Part shown: positions 1 through 7,552 of the stretch, in pieces
Layout of the letters: each line of letters opens with the position of its first letter
Position numbering within the stretch: the stretch's first letter is position 1
Source of the DNA: JBKJVQ01 sp046717125
Lineage (GTDB): Bacteria > Pseudomonadota > Alphaproteobacteria > Rhizobiales > Methyloligellaceae
Length of the DNA stretch: 19,962 bases
Assembly (NCBI GenBank): GCA_046717125.1
Contig: JBKJVQ010000124.1
Location: 1 to 19,962, forward strand
Direction: 5' to 3'
Made by a program: the position numbers and the translations under genes
The notes under the pieces: generated by a model
What the model was told of the DNA's origin: nothing
Databases searched by the model: none
What the model saw: the letters and a program-made list of their open reading frames with translations, nothing else

Positions 1-1010
1 TGATCAAGCGCACGCTGGGCCCGTGCAAGAAGGCGCTCGAGGATGCCGGACTGAAGGCCGCCGACATCAGCGAAGTCGTGCTGGTCGGCGGGATGACCCG
101 CATGCCGCGGGTGCGCGAAGTGGTGAAGGAATTTTTCGGCAAAGAGCCGCACACCGGCGTCAATCCCGATGAAGTCGTCGCGATGGGCGCGGCAATTCAG
201 GCGGGCGTTCTGCAGGGCGACGTCAAGGATGTGCTGCTGCTCGACGTCACGCCGCTAAGCCTCGGCATCGAGACGCTGGGCGGGGTATTCACGCGGATGA
301 TCGACCGCAACACCACCATCCCGACCAAGAAGAGCCAGGTGTTCTCGACCGCCGACGACAATCAGAACGCGGTCACCATCCGGGTCTTCCAGGGTGAGCG
401 CGAAATGGCGGCGGACAATAAGGTGCTCGGGCAATTCGACCTGGTCGGCATCCCGCCCGCGCCGCGCGGCGTGCCGCAAATCGAGGTGACGTTCGACATC
501 GACGCCAACGGCATCGTCAATGTCGGCGCGACCGACAAGGCCACCAGCAAGGCTCAATCGATCCGCATCCAGGCGTCTGGCGGCCTCACCGACAGCGATA
601 TCGATCGCATGGTGAAGGACGCCGAAGTGCACGCGGAGAGCGACAAGCAGCGGCGTGAGATCGTGGAGATCAAGAACCAAGGCGAGGCGATGGTCCATTC
701 GACCGACCGTATGCTGAAGGATTTTGGCGACAAGGTCGGCGAAACCGATCGCACCGCGGTCCAGTCGGCTGTGGACGAGCTCAAGACGGCGCTCCATGGC
801 GAGGACAAGGATGCCATCAAGTCGAAGATCGATGCCGTCGCGCAGGCGTCCATGAAGCTCGGCGAGGCGATGTACGCCGCCAGCCAGCAAAATCAGAACG
901 GCCAGACCGGCGGCGGGTCCGGCGCGGGTGCAGAGGCCGACCCCGGAGACGGCGTGGTCGACGTCGACTTCGAGGAAGTCAAAGACGACGAGAACAAGAA
1001 ATCGGCGTAG
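1..1010 (+). CDS. dnaK: Molecular chaperone DnaK (Hsp70), C-terminal part, 5' end outside window
   Basis: The reading frame is open from base 3 to the TAG at 1008-1010, so the gene enters from the left and only about 335 C-terminal residues are seen. Visible in order are the end of the ATPase domain (VVLVGGMTRMPRV, then NPDEVVAMGAAIQAG), the linker DVLLLDVTPLSLGIETLGG, the beta-sandwich substrate-binding domain, and the helical lid. The tail is Gly/Ala-rich and ends in an acidic VVDVDFEEVKDD stretch, typical of proteobacterial DnaK. The protein is a cytosolic ATP-driven chaperone that works with DnaJ and GrpE, and dnaJ lies 135 nt downstream on the same strand. No frameshift is seen. The family assignment is very secure; only the N-terminus cannot be judged. 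Confidence 0.97.
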   Translation, partial: IKRTLGPCKKALEDAGLKAADISEVVLVGGMTRMPRVREVVKEFFGKEPHTGVNPDEVVAMGAAIQAGVLQGDVKDVLLLDVTPLSLGIETLGGVFTRMIDRNTTIPTKKSQVFSTADDNQNAVTIRVFQGEREMAADNKVLGQFDLVGIPPAPRGVPQIEVTFDIDANGIVNVGATDKATSKAQSIRIQASGGLTDSDIDRMVKDAEVHAESDKQRREIVEIKNQGEAMVHSTDRMLKDFGDKVGETDRTAVQSAVDELKTALHGEDKDAIKSKIDAVAQASMKLGEAMYAASQQNQNGQTGGGSGAGAEADPGDGVVDVDFEEVKDDENKKSA

Positions 1011-1065
1011 TGGCCATGGCCAGCGTCGCTTTCGCAAAATCCGGCGAATCGTCTCTAATCAATTC

Positions 1066-1096
1066 GGACCCTGCCGCGCGCAATGCAGCGGGGTCC
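1066..1096 (+). other. Stem-loop between dnaK and dnaJ
   Basis: GGACCC (1066-1071) and GGGTCC (1091-1096) form a perfect 6-bp arm pair. TGC just inside the left arm can also pair with GCA just inside the right, leaving GCG as a bulge. No run of T follows, so it is not a classical intrinsic terminator. In this position it could lower read-through or protect the dnaK message end. Function is inferred only from location. Confidence 0.35.
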
Positions 1097-1145
1097 GTAA
1101 CGCTTGACTGCTTCCAGTACGGACCCGGGCTGAGATTCGAATAGA

Positions 1146-2288
1146 ATGTCGAAACAGTGTTTCTACGAGATCCTCGGAGTCACGCGGACGGCGTCGCCGG
1201 ATGAGCTGAAGGCTGCCTATCGGCGGCTGGCGAAGACGCACCATCCCGACTGTAATCCGGGCGACCATCGTTCCGAGCAGGTCTTCAAGAATGTCAGCGA
1301 AGCCTACGACATCCTGAAAGATCCGCAGCGGCGCGCGGCTTACGACCGCTTCGGTCATGCCGCCTTCGACGGTGGCATGGGAGCCCCCGGCCAGCACGGC
1401 TTTGGCGCAGACTTCTCCGCATCCATGTCGGAGATCTTCGACGATCTCTTCGGCGAGTTCATGGGCGGCGGCAGGCGCGGCCGGACGCGCTCGGGGCGCG
1501 AGCGCGGGTCGGACCTCCGCTACAACATGGACATTACTCTCGAGGAAGCATTTGCCGGCAAGGAGGCGCAGATTCGCGTGCCTACCTCCGTCACCTGCGA
1601 TTCATGCGCCGGAACGGGCGCCACCAGCGGGACGCGCCCAGCGTCGTGCCGCACCTGCGGCGGCGCCGGCAAGGTGCGGGCCAGCCAGGGCTTCTTCACG
1701 ATCGAGCGCACATGCCCGTCCTGCCAGGGTCGCGGGGAGTTCATAGAAGATCCGTGTCGCGCGTGCACTGGCGCGGGACGGGTGACGCGCGAGCGCACCC
1801 TGGCCATCTCGATTCCGCCTGGCGTCGAAGACGGAACGCGCATTCGGCTGGGCGGCGAAGGCGAAGCGGGACTGCGCGGCGGACCGCCGGGCGATCTCTA
1901 TATTTTCCTCTCGATCAAGCCGCACGCGTTCTTCCAGCGCGATGGATCGGACCTCTTCTGCCGCGTTCCCATCACGATGACGACCGCGGCGCTTGGCGGC
2001 CAACTCGAAGCGCCGACGATCGACGGCGGCCGCACGCGCGTGAAAATACCCGAGGGTACCGAAAGCGGCAGGCAGTTCCGGCTAAAGGGACAGGGCATGC
2101 CGATTCTCCGCGCAAAAAATGCCGGCGACCTCTACATCCAGGTCGAAGTCGAGACGCCCCAGAAACTGAGTCGCAGACAGCGTGAGCTTCTGAAGGAGTT
2201 CGAGCAACTCTCGACACCTGACACGAGCCCGACCTCGGCCGGCTTCTTTTCCCGTGTGAAGGAGTTCTTCGAGGGAATCAAAGAGTAG
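1146..2288 (+). CDS. dnaJ: Chaperone protein DnaJ (type I Hsp40)
   Basis: A 380-residue protein with the full type I DnaJ layout. The J domain spans about residues 5-70 with the HPD motif at 33-35, which stimulates DnaK ATPase. A Gly/Phe-rich segment follows (about 73-112). The zinc domain has four CxxCxGxG-type repeats at Cys151/154, Cys168/171, Cys190/193 and Cys204/207. Two C-terminal substrate-binding domains complete the protein (FFQRDGSDLFCRVPIT and GDLYIQVEVETP are recognisable). It delivers unfolded clients to DnaK in the cytosol. The ATG at 1146 places the J domain at the N-terminus as expected. Length and cysteines are intact, and dnaK lies just upstream, so they probably share a heat-shock transcript. 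Confidence 0.97.
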   Translation: MSKQCFYEILGVTRTASPDELKAAYRRLAKTHHPDCNPGDHRSEQVFKNVSEAYDILKDPQRRAAYDRFGHAAFDGGMGAPGQHGFGADFSASMSEIFDDLFGEFMGGGRRGRTRSGRERGSDLRYNMDITLEEAFAGKEAQIRVPTSVTCDSCAGTGATSGTRPASCRTCGGAGKVRASQGFFTIERTCPSCQGRGEFIEDPCRACTGAGRVTRERTLAISIPPGVEDGTRIRLGGEGEAGLRGGPPGDLYIFLSIKPHAFFQRDGSDLFCRVPITMTTAALGGQLEAPTIDGGRTRVKIPEGTESGRQFRLKGQGMPILRAKNAGDLYIQVEVETPQKLSRRQRELLKEFEQLSTPDTSPTSAGFFSRVKEFFEGIKE

Positions 2289-2354
2289 GCATGACTGGAT
2301 AGCGGTCGTGCGTCGCTGTTTTGCCGAATGATCTTGCCTGCAAAATCTGCAACG

Positions 2355-2469
2355 TTTCGGAATAATGCTCCAGAGAGCAATCCAGCTACCGCAATCAGGG
2401 TTGCGCTCTACGTTGTTCCTGCATCGTCTTTTCGAAAAGCGGTTCCCACTTTTCGGGATGATGCTCTAG
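2355..2469. repeat. Two related short repeat units upstream of the AI-2E gene
   Basis: Bases 2355-2373 and 2451-2469 match at 16 of 19 positions; both begin TTTCGG and contain ATGCTC. The second is the end of an imperfect palindrome at 2421-2464 (GCATC..., with GAAAAG and CTTTTC arms, ...GATGC). This palindrome resembles an intergenic repeat I know from Bradyrhizobium and relatives, built around GCATGATC...GAAAAGTGGAAACCGGTTTTC. The rest of the 226-nt gap (2289-2514) shows no ORF and no clear promoter. Family assignment is from memory and was not searched. Confidence 0.5.
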
Positions 2470-2514
2470 CCGCCTGACGCCGACCGCTTTTAACGCCCTT
2501 CCGGTCCGAACGAG

Positions 2515-3585
2515 ATGGCGATGTCCGAAACGAAACCCCCGAATCGCGTATCCCGAGAAGAATTGGCGATTGTCCGAAGCGGCGCGCTCTACGCGCTCGG
2601 CGCTGGCATCGTCATCGTGCTCGCTCTTGCGCTCTGGGTCACGCACGCCGCTCTGCTGCTGGTCTTCGCCGGCATTCTGCTCGCTGTTCTGTTGCATGGT
2701 TTGAGTGCGCAGATTGAGCATCGCGCGGGCCTGCCGCGCATGGTCGCGCTGCCATTGATCATTCTCTTCATCGCCCTTCTGATCGGCATCATGGTGCTGC
2801 AGGCGGGCCCGACCATCGAGCAGCAGTTCCAGCAGTTACTGCGCGCGCTGCAGACGGCATTCTCCAATGTGACGCAGGCCGCCCGTAACGCCGCGGATAA
2901 GCCGATGTTCCGGGAATTCGATCCACAGGAGCTGCTGAACCTACTGCCAAGTCCGTGGGGCGTCGCATCGGGAGCAACCGCCGCCATCACCGCCATATTG
3001 GGTGGCCTTGCCTCCGCCGTCATCGTCATCTTCGTCGGCATTTATCTGGCTGCAGATCCTGCTCCCTATATCCGCCTTGCCGTCCGGCTCGCGCCCTCGG
3101 GGCGCGCCGACGCGTTCAGGGACCTGATGGTTGAGACCGGCGGAGCGTTGCGCGGGTGGCTCATCGGCCAGTTCTGCTCGATGGCGGCGATCGGGCTTCT
3201 CGTCTATGTCGGCCTGCTTTTTTTGGGCGTACCGCTGGCCTTCGTTCTCGCGTTGTTTGCGGCGCTTATGGGTTTCATCCCGTATCTTGGACCGATTCTC
3301 GGCGCGATCCCGATGCTTGCCGTCGCCGCCGGACAGGGGGTAGACCAGTTTCTGTGGGTGTTCGGCCTCTACGTCGCCGTGCAGGCCGTGGAAAGCTATT
3401 TGCTCACGCCGCTGATCCAGGCTCGCGCGGTTCACATGCCGCCTGCCATCGTAATTGCGAGCCAGCTCATCATGGGCGCGCTGTTCGGCATCGTCGGGCT
3501 TGCGCTCGCCACGCCGCTGGTCGCCGCCATGTTGGTGCCGCTCGCGCACCTTTATCCAAAGCGCGACGTCGACGTGCCGGAGTGA
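2515..3585 (+). CDS. AI-2E family transporter (PerM/TqsA-like membrane protein)
   Basis: A 356-residue polytopic inner-membrane protein. Hydrophobic segments lie at about residues 24-43, 45-62, 75-95, 155-180, 213-240, 242-270, 278-300 and 311-345, with a large polar loop after the third, as usual in this family (once UPF0118). Family signatures are FIPYLGP at 254-260, VESYLLTPLIQ at 292-302 and the closing glycine-rich segment. E. coli TqsA exports the autoinducer AI-2, but other members are implicated in ion, acid or solute movement, so the substrate here is unknown. ATG codons at 2515 and 2521 are both possible starts; no strong Shine-Dalgarno site separates them. It stands alone between dnaJ and a reductase gene, with repeat elements on both flanks. 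Confidence 0.88.
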   Translation: MAMSETKPPNRVSREELAIVRSGALYALGAGIVIVLALALWVTHAALLLVFAGILLAVLLHGLSAQIEHRAGLPRMVALPLIILFIALLIGIMVLQAGPTIEQQFQQLLRALQTAFSNVTQAARNAADKPMFREFDPQELLNLLPSPWGVASGATAAITAILGGLASAVIVIFVGIYLAADPAPYIRLAVRLAPSGRADAFRDLMVETGGALRGWLIGQFCSMAAIGLLVYVGLLFLGVPLAFVLALFAALMGFIPYLGPILGAIPMLAVAAGQGVDQFLWVFGLYVAVQAVESYLLTPLIQARAVHMPPAIVIASQLIMGALFGIVGLALATPLVAAMLVPLAHLYPKRDVDVPE

Positions 3586-3636
3586 GCCACGAGATTCCGA
3601 TATGCGCGTGCCAGAGCGGTTCGGACTAAATACGAT

Positions 3637-3725
3637 CGTCATGGCCGGGCTCGTCCCGGCTATCCACGGCTCCCCTGCATGACGACTTAAGCTGTGGATG
3701 CCCGGCACGGAGGCCGGGCATGACG
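3637..3725. repeat. Composite REP/BIME-like inverted repeat
   Basis: The ends CGTCATG (3637-3643) and CATGACG (3719-3725) are complementary, as are ATCCAC (from 3662) and GTGGAT (from 3694). Each arm also folds on itself: GCCGGG/CCCGGC at 3644-3649 and 3655-3660, and GCCCGG/CCGGGC at 3700-3705 and 3714-3719. This resembles the GTCATGGCCGGGC...CCCGGC repeat scattered in Bradyrhizobium-like genomes. It fills most of the 206-nt gap between the AI-2E gene and the FMN reductase gene, and could also end transcription or stabilise the upstream mRNA. Confidence 0.7.
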
Positions 3726-3791
3726 CACCCGTTGGTTCAAAATATGCGTGCCTCGTTCCCATCGGGATCGTAGGGCGCGAGGGAGATGTCC

Positions 3792-4367
3792 ATGCGACTG
3801 CTGTTCTTCGCCGGATCGACGCGGAAAGGTTCGTACAACGCGAAGCTCGCGACACTGCTGCACCGCATATCGGAGGCGAATGGCGTCGACGGCACGCTCA
3901 TCGATCTCGCCGATTATTCCATGCCGCTCTACAATTTCGACGAACAGGAAGCCGACGGAATTCCGCAGTCCGCCCATGCGCTGAAACGCATCATGCAGGA
4001 ACATGGCGGCGTGTTCATCGCGAGCCCCGAATACAATGCGTCCGTTACCCCGCTGCTCAAGAACACGCTCGACTGGGTCAGCCGTATCAAGGACGAAGGC
4101 GAAGTGCCGCTACAAGTCTTCAAGACGCGGCCGTTCGCGATCGGCTCGGCTTCCCCCTCCTATTTTGGCGGGGTGCGTAGCCTGATTGCGCTGCGTCAGA
4201 TTTTGGCGCTCGGCCTCGGCGCACTCGTGCTGCCGCAGCAGATCATCGTGCCGGGCGCCAATAAGGCGTTCGACGAAAAAGACCACCTGACCAGCGACAT
4301 CCAGGCTAACGACGCGCGCAATCTGGTCGAAGCTCTGGCGATCGCGGCCCGGAAGTTCGCTTCGTGA
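3792..4367 (+). CDS. NADPH-dependent FMN reductase family protein
   Basis: A protein of 191 residues with a flavodoxin-like fold. Near the N-terminus, GSTRKGSYN is the phosphate-binding loop for FMN. SPEYNASVTPLLKNTLDW in the middle is the signature of the NADPH_dep_FMN_red family (chromate, quinone and azo reductases such as ChrR and YieF). It probably moves two electrons from NAD(P)H through FMN to quinones or similar acceptors in the cytosol; the physiological substrate is unknown. The ATG at 3792 is preferred over one at 3786 because GAGGGAG ends right before 3786, giving a normal 6-nt spacing only to 3792. The stop overlaps the pyrF start by 4 nt (GTGA), so the two are co-transcribed. 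Confidence 0.9.
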   Translation: MRLLFFAGSTRKGSYNAKLATLLHRISEANGVDGTLIDLADYSMPLYNFDEQEADGIPQSAHALKRIMQEHGGVFIASPEYNASVTPLLKNTLDWVSRIKDEGEVPLQVFKTRPFAIGSASPSYFGGVRSLIALRQILALGLGALVLPQQIIVPGANKAFDEKDHLTSDIQANDARNLVEALAIAARKFAS

Positions 4368-5074
4368 TTCTTTCCGCCCGCGACCGGCTTGTTGTCGCGC
4401 TCGATGTTCCGACGGCGGACGAAGCGCGGAGGTTGATTGAGCGGCTGGGGGATAGTGTCGGCGTTCTGAAGATCGGACTTGAGTTGCTGTTTGCGGGCGG
4501 GCCTGAGCTTGCGCGGGAACAGGCTGCGCTGGGCCGGGCTGTCTTCCTCGACGCGAAGCTGCTGGATATCGAGGCGACGGTCGAGCGCAGCGTCGCCAGC
4601 GCGGCCCGGCTCGGTGCGCAATTCCTCACCATTCACGCGAGCGATCCTAAGACCATGCGCGCCGCAGTGCGCGGAAGGGGCGACTCGACGCTGAAATTGC
4701 TTGCCGTTACCGTGCTCACCAATCTCGATGCGAATGATCTGAGGGCGCAAGGCATCGATGCCTCGCCTGCCGATCTCGTGCTGAAGCGCGCCGCGATGGC
4801 GCAGGACTGCGGCGTCGACGGCGTCGTCGCTTCCGCGCAGGAAGCGGCCGCGATTCGCGCCGAGCTTGGGCCGGGTCTTCTCATCGTCACGCCGGGCATC
4901 AGACCGGCAGGCGCGGCCGTGCAGGATCAGGCGCGCGTCACGACGCCAGCTGAGGCAATCGCCGCCGGCGCGGATTATCTCGTCGTCGGCCGGCCCATCA
5001 CCCGCGCGGACGATCCTCGCGAAGCAGCCGAGGCAATCGTCGCCGAGATCGACGCAGCGCTGCGCTCCGTATAA
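4364..5074 (+). CDS. pyrF: Orotidine 5'-phosphate decarboxylase
   Basis: A 236-residue TIM-barrel enzyme that decarboxylates OMP to UMP, the last step of de novo pyrimidine synthesis. Visible are LVVALDVP at the N-terminus, KIGLEL with Lys36, and the catalytic DxKxxD signature in LDAKLLDIEAT (Asp63, Lys65, Asp68). VTPGIRP and VVGRPIT near the C-terminus close the phosphate site. The length fits the short bacterial (group I) form. The GTG start at 4364 overlaps the stop of the FMN reductase gene (GTGA), which implies translational coupling. It converges with hpt, leaving 53 nt between the stops. Assignment is secure. Confidence 0.96.
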   Translation: MILSARDRLVVALDVPTADEARRLIERLGDSVGVLKIGLELLFAGGPELAREQAALGRAVFLDAKLLDIEATVERSVASAARLGAQFLTIHASDPKTMRAAVRGRGDSTLKLLAVTVLTNLDANDLRAQGIDASPADLVLKRAAMAQDCGVDGVVASAQEAAAIRAELGPGLLIVTPGIRPAGAAVQDQARVTTPAEAIAAGADYLVVGRPITRADDPREAAEAIVAEIDAALRSV

Positions 5075-5127
5075 CCAAAATCGCCTCCGCCAAAATCGCG
5101 CAAGCATCATCACGACCCGCAGGCCTC

Positions 5128-5667
5128 CTATCCGACAGGCCGGCCGATATAGGGCAGCTCGCGATAGCGGTGCGCGAGATCCATGCCGTAGCCGACGACG
5201 AAGGCATCGGCGGCGCAGGCAAAGCCGGAAAAATCGGCCTCGATCTGTGCGGCTCGCGTTGTCCGCTTGTCGAGCAGCACACAGGTCAGAACGCGCGCCG
5301 CGCCGCGCGCGACGAGCGACTGTCGCGCGTAGTCAAGTGTCCGCCCCGATTCCAGGATGTCGTCGATCAGGAGGACTTCGCGGCCGGCAATTTCGCTTTC
5401 GACGTCGCGTAACAGCCTCACTTCGCCGGACGACACCGTGTCCGCGCCATAACTGCCAAGGAACATGAAGTCGACTTCCGGTGCTACGCCCGCGCCATGC
5501 AGGGCGCGCAGCAGGTCAGCCGCGAAGACAAAGCTGCCCTTGAGGATGGCAACAACGAGCAGATCGCGGTCGAGCCGCCGAGCGATTTCGCCGGCGAGTT
5601 CAGCAACCCGGGCGGCGATCTGTTCTGACGAGTAGAGCGTGACGATGCCTGCATCCGGCTCGGTCAT
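5128..5667 (-). CDS. hpt: Hypoxanthine phosphoribosyltransferase
   Basis: A 179-residue type I phosphoribosyltransferase. It transfers phosphoribose from PRPP to hypoxanthine (and often guanine), giving IMP or GMP in purine salvage. The PPi loop LKGS is at residues 42-45, the flexible-loop Ser-Tyr at 72-73, the PRPP loop VLLIDDILESGRT at 98-110, the purine-contacting Lys at 134, and VVGYGMD at 157-163. Length is standard. The ATG start at 5667 lies 15 nt after the DUF3426 gene stop, so both are probably read from the promoter region beyond 6765. No frameshift or missing catalytic residue is seen. Confidence 0.95.
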   Translation of the reverse strand: MTEPDAGIVTLYSSEQIAARVAELAGEIARRLDRDLLVVAILKGSFVFAADLLRALHGAGVAPEVDFMFLGSYGADTVSSGEVRLLRDVESEIAGREVLLIDDILESGRTLDYARQSLVARGAARVLTCVLLDKRTTRAAQIEADFSGFACAADAFVVGYGMDLAHRYRELPYIGRPVG

Positions 5668-5682
5668 GCAGGCGCACGAGCG

Positions 5683-6765
5683 TCAGGACTCTCCCGCAAA
5701 CCTGACCTCGACGCTCTTGACCGTACTGCCTGGCACCGGCAGACGGGCGCGGAAAGGCTGGGTCGCATTGCCCGCGATCGGCTCCTGGAGCACGTCCGCC
5801 TGGAACTGTTGCGTCTCCGCTCCGCCCGCATCGCGCAGCGAGAAGATGACGGTCGGGACCTCGATCGGCTGGCCTGTAAGATTGACGATGTCGCCGCCGA
5901 TCTCGAGCTGCCCCCCGCCGCCTTCGTAGACGACGTTGTAGGTCACGTTCTCGAAATCCAGACCGCGTGAATTCACGTTGACGCCCATCGCCTGATAGAC
6001 GGGAATCGCACCGGGCAGAAAGCGTACGACCGTTGGCGGCGACAGCACGACAAGCGCCGCGAGCGACCCAAGCATCAGCAAAACAACCAGCCAGCCGATC
6101 AGGGGCGAAGAGCCCCGGCGGCCAGTCTCGCGCGAAAGCGCGACACGCGGCGGCTCCTGACGTTTCGGAGTCACCGCGACGTCGCGGCGTTCGAACCGCG
6201 GCGGCTCGGGGGGACTAGCGCGATCGTCATCGATCTCGAACGATGTATCCGAGTAAGGATCAAATGCATTCATGTCCGGGGCATCGAACCGATCCGGTCC
6301 GCTACTGTCCATGCCGCGCTGCCCGGTATCGGCCGGCATGTCGAAGCCTGTGTTGCGATCCACCCCGCCGTTACCAAAATCGCGGTAGGCGGCCTTGTCA
6401 TCCCTGCGCCGCCCAAACCCATCATCGTCGGCGTCGCGGAATTCCAGATCGTCTTCCGTACGCGCATAAACGCCGTTCGCAGCGCGCGGCGGCGGCGGGG
6501 CGGGCATCGGACCTTTCCTGACTGGCTCGACGCCCGGTGACGCCATCGCACTACCGGCCCCCGGCGCGCGTGGTGCAGGACCCGGAACCGTCTCGGGCCG
6601 CGAGGTCTCATGGCTCGCGCCCGATTCGATCTCGGGAGACGTCTCGCGGGTCGCGGTCCAGACCGTGGCGCACTTGCTGCATCGGACCTTTCGCCCTTCC
6701 GGCGGAATGACCGCCGCAGTCTCGTAGCGCGTGTCGCAATTTGGACAGATCAGAAGAGTTGGCAT
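5683..6765 (-). CDS. Zinc-ribbon (MJ0042-type) and DUF3426 membrane protein
   Basis: A 360-residue protein of unknown function with an alphaproteobacterial layout. It has an N-terminal zinc ribbon (Cys7, Cys10, Cys29, Cys32; MJ0042 type), then a long low-complexity linker (about 40-215) rich in Pro, Asp and Arg. A single transmembrane helix follows at about 222-242 and a C-terminal DUF3426 domain at about 250-360. The likely topology places the zinc ribbon in the cytoplasm and DUF3426 in the periplasm. The ATG at 6765 puts the first Cys at residue 7, as is usual. It is divergent from ftsE (130-nt gap) and 15 nt upstream of hpt. In related genomes as I recall them such genes also sit beside ftsEX, but a direct role in division is not shown. 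Confidence 0.85.
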   Translation of the reverse strand: MPTLLICPNCDTRYETAAVIPPEGRKVRCSKCATVWTATRETSPEIESGASHETSRPETVPGPAPRAPGAGSAMASPGVEPVRKGPMPAPPPPRAANGVYARTEDDLEFRDADDDGFGRRRDDKAAYRDFGNGGVDRNTGFDMPADTGQRGMDSSGPDRFDAPDMNAFDPYSDTSFEIDDDRASPPEPPRFERRDVAVTPKRQEPPRVALSRETGRRGSSPLIGWLVVLLMLGSLAALVVLSPPTVVRFLPGAIPVYQAMGVNVNSRGLDFENVTYNVVYEGGGGQLEIGGDIVNLTGQPIEVPTVIFSLRDAGGAETQQFQADVLQEPIAGNATQPFRARLPVPGSTVKSVEVRFAGES

Positions 6766-6825
6766 GATAAAACGTCGCTGCCTCGCTGAGGGCGCGCACG
6801 CCCGCCGCGCGCCCGCCGAATTCCA

Positions 6826-6854
6826 TTGATACCGGACGCTTGCGCCCGCATAAA
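6826..6854 (+). promoter_or_regulatory. Possible sigma-70-like promoter upstream of ftsE
   Basis: TTGATA (6826-6831) and CATAAA (6849-6854) are separated by 17 nt, about 40 nt ahead of the ftsE start. The -10 match is only partial. The gap must hold promoters for both ftsE and the divergent DUF3426-hpt pair; this is the best candidate I see for the rightward one. Confidence 0.3.
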
Positions 6855-6895
6855 GAGGCGATTCCCGAAAACCACTTTGTCGCCAGGATGAGACG

Positions 6896-7552
6896 GTGAT
6901 TCGTTTCGAGAACGTCGGACTGCGCTATGGCGAAGGTCCGGAAATATTACGCGATGTCTCCTTCCACCTCCTGCCGGGCTCATTTCACTTTCTGACCGGG
7001 CCATCGGGCGCAGGCAAAACATCCCTGCTCCGGCTTCTGTTCATGTCGCTGCGTCCTTCGCGCGGGCTGATGTTCCTGTTCGGGCAGAACGCAGTACGGC
7101 TGCGACAGTCGGATCGGGCCGAACTGCGCCGCCGTATCGGTATCGTATTTCAGGACTTTCGCCTGCTCGATCATCTGACGACGTGGGAAAACGTCGCGCT
7201 GCCGCTACGCGTCATCGGGCGGAGCGACTCCGACTATCGCGACGACGTGACGGACCTTCTGAAATGGGTTGGGCTCGGCGATCGCATGCATGCGTACCCG
7301 GCCGTCTTGTCCGGCGGCGAGAAGCAACGCGCCGCCATCGCCCGCGCCGTCATTGCCAAGCCGGAGATCCTGCTCGCGGACGAACCGACGGGCAATGTCG
7401 ACGCGCAGATGGGGCATCGGCTCCTGCGGCTGTTCGTTGAGTTGAACCGTCTGGGTACGTCGGTCGTGATCGCAACCCACGACTACGGTCTGATGGACCA
7501 GCTCAATGCGCCGCGCCTTTCCCTTCAGGGAGGTCATTTGCGGGTGTGCTGA
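6896..7552 (+). CDS. ftsE: Cell division ATP-binding protein FtsE
   Basis: A 218-residue ABC ATPase. Walker A GPSGAGKT is at 35-42, Q-loop Gln86 in VFQDFRLL, signature LSGGEKQR at 138-145, Walker B ILLADEPTGNVD from 158, and switch His195. With FtsX it forms a divisome complex that uses ATP to control peptidoglycan hydrolases across the membrane rather than moving a substrate. The length and the FtsE-like VFQDFRLL motif distinguish it from LolD or MacB ATPases. The GTG start at 6896 is supported because the sequence begins directly with MIRFENVGLRY, as in other FtsE proteins. It overlaps ftsX by 7 nt. The assignment is reinforced by that neighbour. Confidence 0.95.
   Translation: MIRFENVGLRYGEGPEILRDVSFHLLPGSFHFLTGPSGAGKTSLLRLLFMSLRPSRGLMFLFGQNAVRLRQSDRAELRRRIGIVFQDFRLLDHLTTWENVALPLRVIGRSDSDYRDDVTDLLKWVGLGDRMHAYPAVLSGGEKQRAAIARAVIAKPEILLADEPTGNVDAQMGHRLLRLFVELNRLGTSVVIATHDYGLMDQLNAPRLSLQGGHLRVC

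Noticed and set aside
255..1037. Antisense open frame of 260 codons over dnaK
   Set aside because: Complement of a highly conserved DnaK coding region with GC-rich third positions; no independent start signal or family similarity.
3203..3232. T-rich run as a terminator
   Set aside because: It lies inside the AI-2E coding region (Leu-Phe-Leu codons) with no GC stem before it.
2941..3855. Antisense open frame of 304 codons over the AI-2E gene and the repeat
   Set aside because: Charged, repetitive translation that runs through the intergenic repeat; no protein family recognised.
4196..5113. Antisense open frame of 305 codons over pyrF
   Set aside because: Arg/Gly/Ala-rich shadow of pyrF with no domain.
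5075..5127. Terminator between convergent pyrF and hpt
   Set aside because: The gap holds a direct repeat of CCAAAATCGC but no stable inverted repeat or T-tract.
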